NCBI GenBank assembly: GCA_022827275.1
Contig: JAJDTG010000021.1
Span: forward strand, 21,197 to 85,196
Source: Candidatus Dadabacteria bacterium
Lineage (GTDB): Bacteria > Desulfobacterota_D > UBA1144 > Nemesobacterales > Nemesobacteraceae
DNA length: 64,000 nucleotides
Direction of reading: 5' to 3'
Of the stretch, positions 18,622 to 28,383 are shown piece by piece (within the stretch, counting starts at the first letter, position 1; the number at the start of each line of letters is the position of its first letter). A model generated the notes under the pieces. It was not told the origin of the DNA and made no database searches. It saw only the letters and a program-made list of their open reading frames with translations. A program made the position numbers and the translations under genes.

Positions 18622-19943
18622 TTCTTTTTTCTCTTCAGGTCTTCAATCGCTCGCTGCACTGCCATATCGACGCTTTCGACATGACGGGACGGCTGTCCTT
18701 GAAAATTCCGTTCAATGAGAACCGGGTCTGCAAGAGCATCGATCGAAAAGGAAAGCCCGTGACATTCCATGCAGACGCCGCGGATCATCTTCTCGTTCGG
18801 CTGCAAGTTCTTATTTTGATTATGCTGAACTAAAACCCATTTGTCATCCCCTTTTTTGTGTGATTCCCTCGGCAGATGACACGTGGCGCAACTCACACCG
18901 CTTCCCGGGACGCCGATACCGCTTACCTCCTCCTGCCAAAGTTTGAAGTGGGGGGAATCCTTGTAGGACTTGCTGTGGTTATCGGCGTGACACCCGAGGC
19001 AGGAATCCAGCGCGGCTCTGGTGGTATCGAATTTATGGGCGTCATGGCACGACGTGCAGCCGAGTTCGCGTTCCATTGCTTCGGGGTCCATAGACAGGCG
19101 TGCGAGTGACGGTGACATGGGCGAGAGGCCCGAGGCAATGCGCATGCCGTGTTTTCCCCCGAGAAATCCCGAGACTTCGTTTTCATGACAGGACTTACAT
19201 GCCTTATGGGTCGGTGAATCGTCCCACAGGGCTTTGGGGTCCTCAGCGACATGGCAGTCCGAGCAGTTGACCCCTGTGCGGGCGTGGACTGTCCCGGCCC
19301 ATTCGGCAAGCAGAGCGGGGTCGACCTCCCGGTCTGCGGGAGCGTCGTGATCTCCAAACGAAAGAGGGGGACCGAGTGCCTCGGGTTCGTCTCTTTTGCT
19401 CACAAGCGGTGTAACAAGCACCCCGGGTTCGTCGCTGTGTTCAAGTAGAAAGTCTTCGTAGAGAGCCCGGTTATCGTGAAAGTTGTGGCAGCCGGCTGTG
19501 GCGCAGGTGTTAAAGTCCATTTCAGTGTGGGTAGGGCGTTGCTCGGCAATATCGAAATGGCAGTGGAAGCAGTGATCGTCAGGCACCGTGACTCCCATGG
19601 ATGTTACCATTCCTGGGCGATGTTCCACATGGCAACTCACGCACAGGCGCGCGTTGAGGAGTTCAAGCTCCGCGAGGTTGCGCGGGTCGGAGAATACGCT
19701 TTCGGCATGGGAGTCATTTGCCATCTCAAGCTCCTCGGCATGGCAATCAAGACAGGCTTTTTGGGGAACGCCTTCAAATGGGATGTGGCACGCTTCGCAG
19801 GCGAGTTCGATCTGATGGTGTCCATGGGTCGCTTCACCGGGTAGAAAAGCCTGCTGATTATCCGTCTGGAGACGCCAGATGAAAAATGCTCCGATCAGGA
19901 GGTTGCAGAAAACTAGAAGTCCCCAAGAGGTTCGAGTGCGCAC
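18618..19943 (-). CDS. Multihaem cytochrome c (10 CxxCH + 1 CX4CH)
   Basis: CEACH, CLDCH, CVSCH, CFHCH, CATAGCH, CSDCH, CKSCH, CTSCH, CLGCH, CATCH, CMECH; N-terminal TM anchor. Confidence 0.9.
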   Translation of the reverse strand: MRTRTSWGLLVFCNLLIGAFFIWRLQTDNQQAFLPGEATHGHHQIELACEACHIPFEGVPQKACLDCHAEELEMANDSHAESVFSDPRNLAELELLNARLCVSCHVEHRPGMVTSMGVTVPDDHCFHCHFDIAEQRPTHTEMDFNTCATAGCHNFHDNRALYEDFLLEHSDEPGVLVTPLVSKRDEPEALGPPLSFGDHDAPADREVDPALLAEWAGTVHARTGVNCSDCHVAEDPKALWDDSPTHKACKSCHENEVSGFLGGKHGMRIASGLSPMSPSLARLSMDPEAMERELGCTSCHDAHKFDTTRAALDSCLGCHADNHSKSYKDSPHFKLWQEEVSGIGVPGSGVSCATCHLPRESHKKGDDKWVLVQHNQNKNLQPNEKMIRGVCMECHGLSFSIDALADPVLIERNFQGQPSRHVESVDMAVQRAIEDLKRKKK

Positions 19944-19956
19944 GGTTGATTTATCC

Positions 19957-20490
19957 TCAGAAGTAATAGATCGATAGAATGTGCAGGGCTATAAGGGCGG
20001 GAAGCGGCGAGAGTATTAGCACGTGTATCCAGATTATACGCCTTCTCCATTTGTGGCTCAGATGTCTTGCGAACTGATACCGCGACCATATGCTGCCTGC
20101 CGCGAGTGCGCCGCCCAGATTGGCGGCTACGAACACTATCATCAGAGCTAGGTTCAGGTTCGAGCCAAACCGCATGCCCGTATGGGCCACCAGCACGATG
20201 AGTCCCGCTACGCCCAGTATTCCGTGCAAGACCCGCCAGGATGAAAATGAGCCAAACCACAGCCGCCTCCAGTGCTTCCGGAAGTAAAGTGCTAAGCACA
20301 TAAGAGAGAATCCCAGCAGCAAAAATCCCGTGACTTGCTGCCACAGTCCGCTACGCCAGAGTATATCGAAAGGTATGTTCTGGCGGACCGTCCGGGAATA
20401 CGGAATCACCGCTAGAGAGATGATTATAACTAGCGTGACAGCCGAAGCTGCGGCCGTGACAAGTCCCCTAGCCTCTATTCCGCGCAACAA
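19957..20490 (-). CDS. Four-to-five-TM cytochrome b-like membrane protein
   Basis: Hydrophobic helices with His residues (SWRVLHGILG, VAHTGMRFGS, IHVLILSPLPALIALHILSIYYF); same strand and adjacent to the multihaem gene. Confidence 0.6.
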   Translation of the reverse strand: MLRGIEARGLVTAAASAVTLVIIISLAVIPYSRTVRQNIPFDILWRSGLWQQVTGFLLLGFSLMCLALYFRKHWRRLWFGSFSSWRVLHGILGVAGLIVLVAHTGMRFGSNLNLALMIVFVAANLGGALAAGSIWSRYQFARHLSHKWRRRIIWIHVLILSPLPALIALHILSIYYF

Positions 20491-20850
20491 CTTAATGGTC
20501 TATAGCCTCCTCTGCATCCAGCGAGAGTATGCTATTAAAATATATGTTTGTAGAGATGCTTATCAAGCTGGATTGTAACAGTTCTCCCTTGAGCGGTGAT
20601 CAGTTACGCGAGAAACTTGGCAGAAGACAAGAAGTTTCACTCGACGCTTGCCGTCTCCTCGACCAATGCCATTTACGGGGATTCGGGTATCATTAGAAAT
20701 TCAAGAGAATCGGGGAAGTCTACGAGACGCAATCGCGGGGGACACCGAACTCTTTAGGACTTCGCTGTCAGTTTGCGGAAAACTCTCCAAGATGTATTGA
20801 CGGCGGCAAAAGGCTTCACCTGATCTCCGCTACGACCTGATCCTGATAAC

Positions 20851-21612
20851 ATGTACGAATACGATCTTTTTTCCCTAGCCCTGCTTTTTTTGACCGGTGT
20901 TCTGGCCGGATTGATAAATGTGATGGCGGGCGGGGGAAGCAGCATCGTGCTTCCCGTGCTCATATTTCTTGGAATTGATCCCACGGTTGCAAACGGAACA
21001 AACAGGGTGGCGATTCTGTTTCAGAATTTCTTCGCGACTCTCTCCTTCAGAAAAGAAGGCGTTGCCGACATAAAAACCAGCGTCAAGCTGGCGGCTTTTA
21101 CCCTTCCCGGCGTTCTTGTGGGAGCTTTCGCGGCGGTACGGGTGGGGGATGAGCTTTTCGAAAAAATCCTGGCCGTCGTACTTATCTTTGTCTGCGCCTC
21201 TTTTTTCCTTAAAGTTGATTCCTTCGGCAAGTTGCTCGGGGGCAGAGACGAAGCAGGGAGTGGGTGGGTTCTTTGCCCGGCACTTGTACTTATAGGTTTT
21301 TACGGCGGCTTTATCCAGGTCGGGGTGGGACTTTTCATAATGGCGGCTCTTTATCATCTTATGGGAGCATCCCTCGCCAAGGTAAACGCGCACAAGGTAA
21401 TTGTGGTGCTTACCTACACAATTCCCGCAATCTTGATATTCTTTCTAAGCGGTAACATAAGCTGGTTCATAGGGATTTGTCTCGCTGTGGGAAATTCGGT
21501 TGGCGGATGGTTCGGTGCTACGGTTTCTGTAAGGGGCGGCGAAAAATACATAAGGATGGCACTTGTCACTGCCGTCGGGCTTATGGCCCTTAAGCTACTC
21601 GGGGTGTTTTAG
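20851..21612 (+). CDS. Sulfite exporter TauE/SafE family permease
   Basis: FLTGVLAGLINVMAGGGSSIVLPVLIFLGIDPTVANGTNRVAILFQN. Confidence 0.9.
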   Translation: MYEYDLFSLALLFLTGVLAGLINVMAGGGSSIVLPVLIFLGIDPTVANGTNRVAILFQNFFATLSFRKEGVADIKTSVKLAAFTLPGVLVGAFAAVRVGDELFEKILAVVLIFVCASFFLKVDSFGKLLGGRDEAGSGWVLCPALVLIGFYGGFIQVGVGLFIMAALYHLMGASLAKVNAHKVIVVLTYTIPAILIFFLSGNISWFIGICLAVGNSVGGWFGATVSVRGGEKYIRMALVTAVGLMALKLLGVF

Positions 21613-21626
21613 GCGCTTGGCGGGTG

Positions 21627-23654
21627 TCATGCGCCGGAGCCTGAGAGGGGGTTCGCCGCGGTTTTTCTCAGAAATTCGTACAGCGTGTGGTAGATGCTTT
21701 TGTTCTGAATCAGCTTTTCATGAGTTCCCTGCTCCACCACTTCCCCTTTATGGATCACTATTACGTTATCCACGTTCTTTAGGGTTGAGAGCTTATGGGT
21801 TATGACTAGCCTTGTCTGAGAACCTGCATTACTTCTTATCACTTCCTGTACTTTTTCTTCGGTTTCCGCGTCGAGGTGGGAAGTTGCCTCGTCCATTATA
21901 AGAAGTTTCGAATTTTTCCTGACCGCTTTTTCGATTGATCGGGCCTGGGTTTCTCCTGAAGAAAACTTCTCGGTTCCGGCTGTCGAGCCATCCCGCATTT
22001 CTCTTTCATCGGATATGTCCTTTTCGAACAGAAACAGGTCCTGGAAGATGGCGGTTATGTTCGAGCGCAGGTACTGGTTTGACAGTTCCTCGATGTCTAC
22101 GCCATTAAAGAGAATCTGGCCTCTCTGGGGTTTATAGAATTTAAGGATCAGGTTCACGATAGTCGTCTTCCCCGCTCCCGTGATTCCCACAAGGGCGGCG
22201 CTTTCTCCCGGTTTTATTGCAAAGGATGCGTCCTTGAGCACCCATTCACGCTCATTATATGAAAACCACACGCCCTGGAATTCAAGAGAGCCTTCGGTTG
22301 TTGCGGGTACCAGAGATCCGCTTAGCTCGGGTTTTTCCGCCAGGGTGTCGTATAGGTTCTCAGAGGCGGCAACGGCGGACTGAAAGACATTGAATTTTTC
22401 TGAAAGCTCTTGGATGGGCTTGAATATCATTCTTACGTAGTAAAGAAACGCAAGCAGAGTGCCTAGGGAGAGATCAAGGTTCATAACCCCGATTGCCCCG
22501 TACCACAGGATTATCCCGGTTGCTGCTATGCCCACGTATTCTATGGAAGGGCGGAAAATCACGTAGACCCATAGCTGCTGTATATTGGCCCTGTAGTTTT
22601 CCCTGTTTACCTCCCAGAATTTTTCGAAGTTCCTTTTCTCTTTTCCATAAAGTTTAAGGAGCACTATTCCCCTCATGCTTTCGGCTACAAAGGCATTAAG
22701 CTTGCCTATGGTTCTTCGAATCTCCCTGTACACCAGTCGAAGTCGCATTCGGAAAATGGAGACCGTGAAAGCAAGAAACACCGTAAGCGCGACGATTATA
22801 AGCGTAAGCCCGACGTTCATCCTGAACATGATCACCAAGGTGCCGATTATGATTATGATGTCCTTTATGAAGTGTATGAGAACGGATGTGTACATTTCGT
22901 TTATGGCGTTCACGTCGTTTGTGACTCGGGTGGTTATCCTGCCCACCGGGTTTCGGTCGAAGTACTGCTGGGGAAGGGAGAATATGTGGGAGAGGGTGTG
23001 ACTTCGCATGTCGTGCATTATTTTTTGGCCTGAGTAGTGAAGAATGTAGGTAAAAGAAGAGGTGAAGATAAAAATTCCGACTACGGATAAAACCACGTAG
23101 AGAGCAAGGGTCCCGAGCCTTTTTGTCTGTTTTGAGCGAAGAAAAGACACTTTTTCTTTGCCGAGCGACTCGAGGTCCGAATGAGCCAGAAACGCGACCC
23201 CTTCTGTTTGCTCAAACAAGGAGGCGTTTCGAGCTATTATTTCCAAAACCTCCTGTTTTTCATCTCCCTCAAATTCCTTGGGGTCTACCACTATGTATTT
23301 TGTCTCGGAGAATTCAACGCCTGAGCGCTCGATTCTGTCTTTCTCCGAGGAGGAGAGCTTTGAGAAATCGACCAGAAACCCTCCGCCCGCAAGGACAAGA
23401 ATGGATTCCCCCCCGAGTTCCGAGAGCGCCCGCTCCGTTTCTTCCCCTGCCTCTGCCCTGTTCCATGTAGGATAGATATAGCTGTCGACCGCGACTTTGA
23501 TGAGGTATGGAACCGTGATTTCAAGCGTTGCCGTAGCGATCATCAGAAGAAGCGACAGGGCGAAGTAAGAGCGATACTTCCCCAAAAAGCCCAGAATCCA
23601 CCTTAGGATCTTAAGATCGTAAGTTGATTTCCTGTTTCTCTCCAAGTCGCTCAT
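21627..23654 (-). CDS. ABC exporter, permease + ATPase subunit with divergent NBD and large TM1-TM2 insert
   Basis: VGITGAGKTTIVNL Walker A; FSSGET in place of LSGGQ; LLIMDEATSHLD; about 115-aa hydrophilic insertion after the first TM helix. Confidence 0.88.
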   Translation of the reverse strand: MSDLERNRKSTYDLKILRWILGFLGKYRSYFALSLLLMIATATLEITVPYLIKVAVDSYIYPTWNRAEAGEETERALSELGGESILVLAGGGFLVDFSKLSSSEKDRIERSGVEFSETKYIVVDPKEFEGDEKQEVLEIIARNASLFEQTEGVAFLAHSDLESLGKEKVSFLRSKQTKRLGTLALYVVLSVVGIFIFTSSFTYILHYSGQKIMHDMRSHTLSHIFSLPQQYFDRNPVGRITTRVTNDVNAINEMYTSVLIHFIKDIIIIIGTLVIMFRMNVGLTLIIVALTVFLAFTVSIFRMRLRLVYREIRRTIGKLNAFVAESMRGIVLLKLYGKEKRNFEKFWEVNRENYRANIQQLWVYVIFRPSIEYVGIAATGIILWYGAIGVMNLDLSLGTLLAFLYYVRMIFKPIQELSEKFNVFQSAVAASENLYDTLAEKPELSGSLVPATTEGSLEFQGVWFSYNEREWVLKDASFAIKPGESAALVGITGAGKTTIVNLILKFYKPQRGQILFNGVDIEELSNQYLRSNITAIFQDLFLFEKDISDEREMRDGSTAGTEKFSSGETQARSIEKAVRKNSKLLIMDEATSHLDAETEEKVQEVIRSNAGSQTRLVITHKLSTLKNVDNVIVIHKGEVVEQGTHEKLIQNKSIYHTLYEFLRKTAANPLSGSGA

Positions 23655-23663
23655 TTATACACC

Positions 23664-25379
23664 TCAGACAGACTGTAGTTTTTCAAGCGCGTAGTAGACT
23701 CCGCGTTGCTCCATAAGTTCCCCTCGTCCTCCGCTCTCGATTATCTCTCCGTTTTTCATGACCGCGATTCGAGATAATCCCACTACAGAAGATATTCTGT
23801 TTGAGATTATTACCACCGTGCGCCCGCGCATTGCCTCTATCACGTTTGTTATCACGGTGTTCTCCGTCTGCGGATCAAGGGACGAGAGCACGTCATCAAG
23901 TATCAGGACCTCGGGCTTGAGCACCAAGGCCCTCGCTATAGCCAGGCGTTGTCGCTGTCCTCCCGAAAGGCTGAGTCCCCGCTCTCCCACCACGGTGTCG
24001 AATCCCTGCTGAAACTCCATTATCTGTTCGTATATTCCCGCCGTTTTGGCGGCCTGCTCTACCTGTTCGCGGGTTATGCTCGGGTTTATGAAGGTTATGT
24101 TGTCATAAACCGTTCCGCTGAACACGGTTATTTCCTGCGGCACGTAGACGATGGTTTCCTGAAGGCTTTTTCTTGATATCTTCCTTATATCAATTCCGTC
24201 GACCGTTATTTCTCCCGGTTCGGTCTCATGGATTTTCATGAGCAGCTTCATCAGGGTGGTCTTCCCCGAGCCCACAAGACCCGTTATTCCCAGAGTTGTC
24301 CCGCGGGGTATGTGGAGATTAACTTCGCGCAAAGCCGGGGTGGAGCCGTAGGAGAAGGAAACCCCGGAGAATTTTATGTCTCCCTTCAGTTCGTAGTCTT
24401 TTTCCCCTGCCCGGGCTCCATCTTTTGGTTCGACCGCGAAAATGTCGTTCAGCCGGTTTATCGAAGCGTTTCCCCTCTTTAGTAGATCAATCGCCCACCC
24501 CATGGCCATCATGGGCCAGGCGAGCATCATGAGGTAAACCAGTATGGCAGAAAATTCCCCGAGGGTTATTTCAGTGCCGATCGCTCCTGCTCCGCCGAAG
24601 AGAAGAAACAGGGCCGTCGCTAATGAGGGTACGAAGTATATAAACGGCTGAAAGACCGCCCGGATCTTCACTAGGTGTACGTTCTTCTCAAGATAATCCG
24701 CGCTTGCGCGATCAAAATCCCGCTCCTCGGTCCGCTCAAGCCCGAATGCCTTTACCACCTTGATTCCCGATACCGGTTTTCTTGCGCTTTCGGTGAGTTC
24801 CGAGAAGGATTCCTGAGAATGCCGGAATCTGCTCTCTATCATGTTTCCGAACTTGTATATGAAGACGGCGAGGGCGGGAAACGGCAAAAACGCGTAAAGG
24901 GCCATTTCGGGAGAGATGTAAACCATCGCGGCGAAGATGAAGAAAAACAGGAATACTCCGTCGTACGCTATGAGCAGCCCTAGGCCGCAGGAGAACTTTA
25001 GAGTCTCTATATCGTTTACGGTGTGCGCCATCAGGTCGCCGACCTTTCTTCCCGAGAAGAAATCGAAGTTAAGCTTTTGGACGTGCTCAAAGAAATCGTT
25101 TCTGAGGGAATACTCTATTTTCCTCGCTCCGCCCATTATGAAATACCGCCAGCCGAGGCGGAAAAATGCCATTAGCAGCCCGAGACCGAGTATGTAGAGG
25201 GAGTACTTGGTTATGAGGGAAAAATCCGTGCTCTGCAGTGTGAGCTCATCTATTATCCACTGGATTACTATGGGAACTGATAGCTGGGCCATATCCACCA
25301 GCGTGAGAGAAATGAGACCGGTTAGAAACGAGTACCTGTACCGTAAAATAAGGGAGGAGATGCTTGTTTTTCTGACCAA
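23664..25379 (-). CDS. ABC exporter, permease + ATPase subunit (partner)
   Basis: ITGLVGSGKTTLMKLL Walker A; LSLSGGQRQRLAIARAL; Walker B LILDDVLSSLD (Asp instead of catalytic Glu). Confidence 0.9.
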   Translation of the reverse strand: MVRKTSISSLILRYRYSFLTGLISLTLVDMAQLSVPIVIQWIIDELTLQSTDFSLITKYSLYILGLGLLMAFFRLGWRYFIMGGARKIEYSLRNDFFEHVQKLNFDFFSGRKVGDLMAHTVNDIETLKFSCGLGLLIAYDGVFLFFFIFAAMVYISPEMALYAFLPFPALAVFIYKFGNMIESRFRHSQESFSELTESARKPVSGIKVVKAFGLERTEERDFDRASADYLEKNVHLVKIRAVFQPFIYFVPSLATALFLLFGGAGAIGTEITLGEFSAILVYLMMLAWPMMAMGWAIDLLKRGNASINRLNDIFAVEPKDGARAGEKDYELKGDIKFSGVSFSYGSTPALREVNLHIPRGTTLGITGLVGSGKTTLMKLLMKIHETEPGEITVDGIDIRKISRKSLQETIVYVPQEITVFSGTVYDNITFINPSITREQVEQAAKTAGIYEQIMEFQQGFDTVVGERGLSLSGGQRQRLAIARALVLKPEVLILDDVLSSLDPQTENTVITNVIEAMRGRTVVIISNRISSVVGLSRIAVMKNGEIIESGGRGELMEQRGVYYALEKLQSV

Positions 25380-25591
25380 TGGTATACGACGAAATATTTT
25401 ACAGGATCGAAAAGCTAGGCGGCTACCAAGCCTTGATCCTCTCGGATAAAAAGTAAATTTCGGGCGGCGCGCGACCGCTAAATCATTATACAGTGAAAAA
25501 CCCTTAGAAGATACTCCGCTGTATCTGTGGGAGCGGATTTTGCCCAGATGGTCGGGGATAAGGTATTTTTTTTCGAGCGGAGGTAGATAGC

Positions 25592-26203
25592 GTGGAGAAT
25601 GTTTCCTACCAAGTTCCTGCGGGAATTTCGACGGCGCAGCAGATTATAAAGAAAAGCAGGTTCATAGCCACTGTCGGGCGTGCAGGCACGAGACGGGAGG
25701 CCGAAGATTTCATAGAGAGCGTAAGGGCTCTTCATCCCACGGCGAGTCATAACTGCTATGCGTTTTTGTCTTGCGCCCCGGGGGGAACAGATATCGGTTT
25801 CGGCGACGACGGGGAGGTCTCGGGAACCGCCGGGCGGCCCATGATGACTCTTTTGGAACACAGTGGCATAGGGGAGATAGCGGCTGTGGTAACCCGGTAT
25901 TTCGGAGGGATAAAGCTCGGTCCCGGCGGGCTTCTGAGGGCATACACAGGTTCCCTGCGGGCGGCCTTGGGGGAACTTGAACTTGAAGAGCACGTTTCGG
26001 TGAAGGATGGGCACATTGTTTTTTCCTACGCACACGAGAATTCCATAAGGGTTCTGTTTGAGAAATCGGGCGTTACGATAACGAGCGTTGAGCGCGGAGA
26101 GGGTATCCGCTTCGGTTTCACGGTCCCCCTCGGCGTTGCCGCAAGCCTTGAAGAGAGAGTTGCTTCCTTGACCAGAGGGAAATCAAGGCTTGTCTGGACA
26201 TAG
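25592..26203 (+). CDS. yigZ: IMPACT/YigZ family protein
   Basis: SRFIATVGRAGTRREAEDFIESVRALHPTASHNCYAF, DDGEVSGTAGRPM, TRYFGGIKLGPGGLLRAY. Confidence 0.9.
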   Translation: MENVSYQVPAGISTAQQIIKKSRFIATVGRAGTRREAEDFIESVRALHPTASHNCYAFLSCAPGGTDIGFGDDGEVSGTAGRPMMTLLEHSGIGEIAAVVTRYFGGIKLGPGGLLRAYTGSLRAALGELELEEHVSVKDGHIVFSYAHENSIRVLFEKSGVTITSVERGEGIRFGFTVPLGVAASLEERVASLTRGKSRLVWT

Positions 26204-26302
26204 GCAGGCTTCGCGCGTTCCTGGAGGGTGCAATTCTATGTTCTGCCGTACGGTCAAAGCCGGTATACTAACCTTCAATCAATTTCACAGGTGGAGGCGG
26301 TT

Positions 26303-26815
26303 ATGAATGTTTACGATTGCGTAAGATCGCTTAGTTCCGTAAGAAGTTACCTCGACGGGGAAGTTCCGGACGAAGTCATCATGGAAGTCATGGAGTCGGG
26401 GAGGTTCTCGCCGAGTGCCCACAACAATCAGCCTTGGGAATTTGTTCTTATAAAGGACCGTGCAATGCTCCGGCAAATGGGAAAGTACTGCACAAGCGGC
26501 AGTTTCATCGTGCAGGTGGCTTTCGCGGTGGTGCTTTTGGTGGATCCGCAAAGCAAGTGGCACCAGATCGACGGCACCAGGGCTGCGCAGAACATGGTTC
26601 TAGTGGCGTGGAGCCACGGACTCGGGTCCTGCTGGATAGGAAGAATAGAGAAGGAAGAGCTTAAAAGGTATCTGGGAGTGCCGGAAGAGTTCGAAGTCCT
26701 TACCGTGCTTCCTTTCGGCTACTTTGACAAAAGACGGGTCACCACCGGGAAGTTGAGAAAAAGTCCGGACGAGGTGTTTCATCTGGACGGTTACGGAAAA
26801 AGAATTCCGGGATAA
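26303..26815 (+). CDS. Nitroreductase family protein (start probably 26303)
   Basis: RSLSSVRSYLDGEVPDEVIMEVMESGRFSPSAHNNQPWEFVLIKD; GLGSCWIG. Confidence 0.88.
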   Translation: MNVYDCVRSLSSVRSYLDGEVPDEVIMEVMESGRFSPSAHNNQPWEFVLIKDRAMLRQMGKYCTSGSFIVQVAFAVVLLVDPQSKWHQIDGTRAAQNMVLVAWSHGLGSCWIGRIEKEELKRYLGVPEEFEVLTVLPFGYFDKRRVTTGKLRKSPDEVFHLDGYGKRIPG

Positions 26816-26873
26816 GAGGCTTGCGGGACTTTTTGCGTGGCGGACAAAGAAGCGTATTGACGTAAGATTTCAG

Positions 26874-27497
26874 ATGAAAAAATATTTTGTCGAATTCACA
26901 GGAACTTTCTTTCTAGTCTTCACGATAGGGAATGTCGTTGTCGCTCCCGGAGCCGGACTTTTCGCGCCTCTGGCCATAGGGGCCGTACTCACCGCGATGA
27001 TTTACGCGGGGGCACACATTTCAGGAGCACACTATAACCCGGCCGTGACAATGGCATTCTGGTTCAGGGGAAAAATGAATTCGGGTGACATCTTTCCCTA
27101 CATGGTGACGCAGGTTGTTGCGGGGATCTTGGCCGCCTTGGCCGTTTTGCTTGTAAAGGGAACCCCAGAGACCTTGCCCATGGAAATATCTCCCCTACCG
27201 GCTCTAATTGTAGAAACGCTTTTTACCTTCGCGCTCTGTCTGGTGATACTCGAAGTCGCGACTTCGAAAGCGACAAAGGGCAATTCCTATTACGGCATCG
27301 CCGTAGGATTAATAGTCATGGGGGGGACATATGCAGCCGGGAGTATTTCAGGTGGGGTTTTTAATCCCGCGGTGGCGGTGGGAATAATCATAATGGGAAT
27401 CGCGGACCCTTCCTCCATATGGATTTACCTGTGTGCGAACTCTATTGGAGGTTTTTTCGCGCCGGCGATCTACAAGCTCATCCACTCGGACGAGTAA
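26874..27497 (+). CDS. Aquaporin / MIP family channel
   Basis: Two NPA boxes: GAHYNPAVTMAF and GVFNPAVAVGI. Confidence 0.92.
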   Translation: MKKYFVEFTGTFFLVFTIGNVVVAPGAGLFAPLAIGAVLTAMIYAGAHISGAHYNPAVTMAFWFRGKMNSGDIFPYMVTQVVAGILAALAVLLVKGTPETLPMEISPLPALIVETLFTFALCLVILEVATSKATKGNSYYGIAVGLIVMGGTYAAGSISGGVFNPAVAVGIIIMGIADPSSIWIYLCANSIGGFFAPAIYKLIHSDE

Positions 27498-27529
27498 CTT
27501 CGCGGCACAAAGCGTAAGGACTGAGCAGG

Positions 27530-28309
27530 ATGAATCTTAAGAAGCTTGGAAATACGGAGGTATTCATTCCCGAGATCGGACTCGGCACGTGGAACTACAA
27601 AGGAGGAGTAGAGCCTCTGAGGGCAGGTATCAAACTTGGGGCCTCGCTTATAGATACCGCCGAGGGGTACTATACGGAAGACATAGTCGGCGAGGCTGTG
27701 CGGCCCTTCAGAGACGAGGTCATCATAGCGACCAAGGTTTCGGGAAGGAATCTCGCCCACGACAGCGTGATTAAGTCCTGCGAGGCGAGTCTCGAGAAGC
27801 TTGGCACGGACTGCATAGATCTTTACCAGATACACTGGCCGAATCCCCTCTATCCGATAGAAGGGACGATGAGAGCGCTTGAGAAGCTGGTTGACCGCGG
27901 ATGCGTGAGCTATGTCGGGGTGAGCAATTTTTCCGCGAGGCAGATGAGCGAGGCTCAGCGCTATTTCCCCAACTACCCTATAGTCTCAAATCAGGTGCTC
28001 TACAACCTAAACTCGAGAGATATAGAAAAAGAGTTGCTTCCCTACTGTCTGGATAACGAGGTAACCGTAATGGCTTACACCCCGCTTGACAACGGAAGGC
28101 TCTGCCGCCCTGGGGACGGGATTTTGTCCGAGATAGCGGCCGAGACCGGAAAGACGGAGGCTCAGGTTGCCCTTAACTGGTGTGTTTGCCAAGAGAACGT
28201 TATCGTGATTCCGAAGGCGGATTCGGTGGTGAAAACGGTCGAGAACTGCGGGGCCTCGGGATGGAGACTTTCCCCGGAACAGTTGCGCATGCTTGATGAG
28301 GGATTCTGA
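27530..28309 (+). CDS. Aldo/keto reductase
   Basis: LIDTAEGYYTEDIVGEAV, DLYQIHWPNP, GVSNFSARQM, IPKADSVVKTVEN. Confidence 0.92.
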   Translation: MNLKKLGNTEVFIPEIGLGTWNYKGGVEPLRAGIKLGASLIDTAEGYYTEDIVGEAVRPFRDEVIIATKVSGRNLAHDSVIKSCEASLEKLGTDCIDLYQIHWPNPLYPIEGTMRALEKLVDRGCVSYVGVSNFSARQMSEAQRYFPNYPIVSNQVLYNLNSRDIEKELLPYCLDNEVTVMAYTPLDNGRLCRPGDGILSEIAAETGKTEAQVALNWCVCQENVIVIPKADSVVKTVENCGASGWRLSPEQLRMLDEGF

Positions 28310-28383
28310 AGTTTCGTTTTAGGGTCCCATTATGTGATATACTTACCGGGTTGAACACGGAGTAATGAGGAGGAGAGTGTGCG

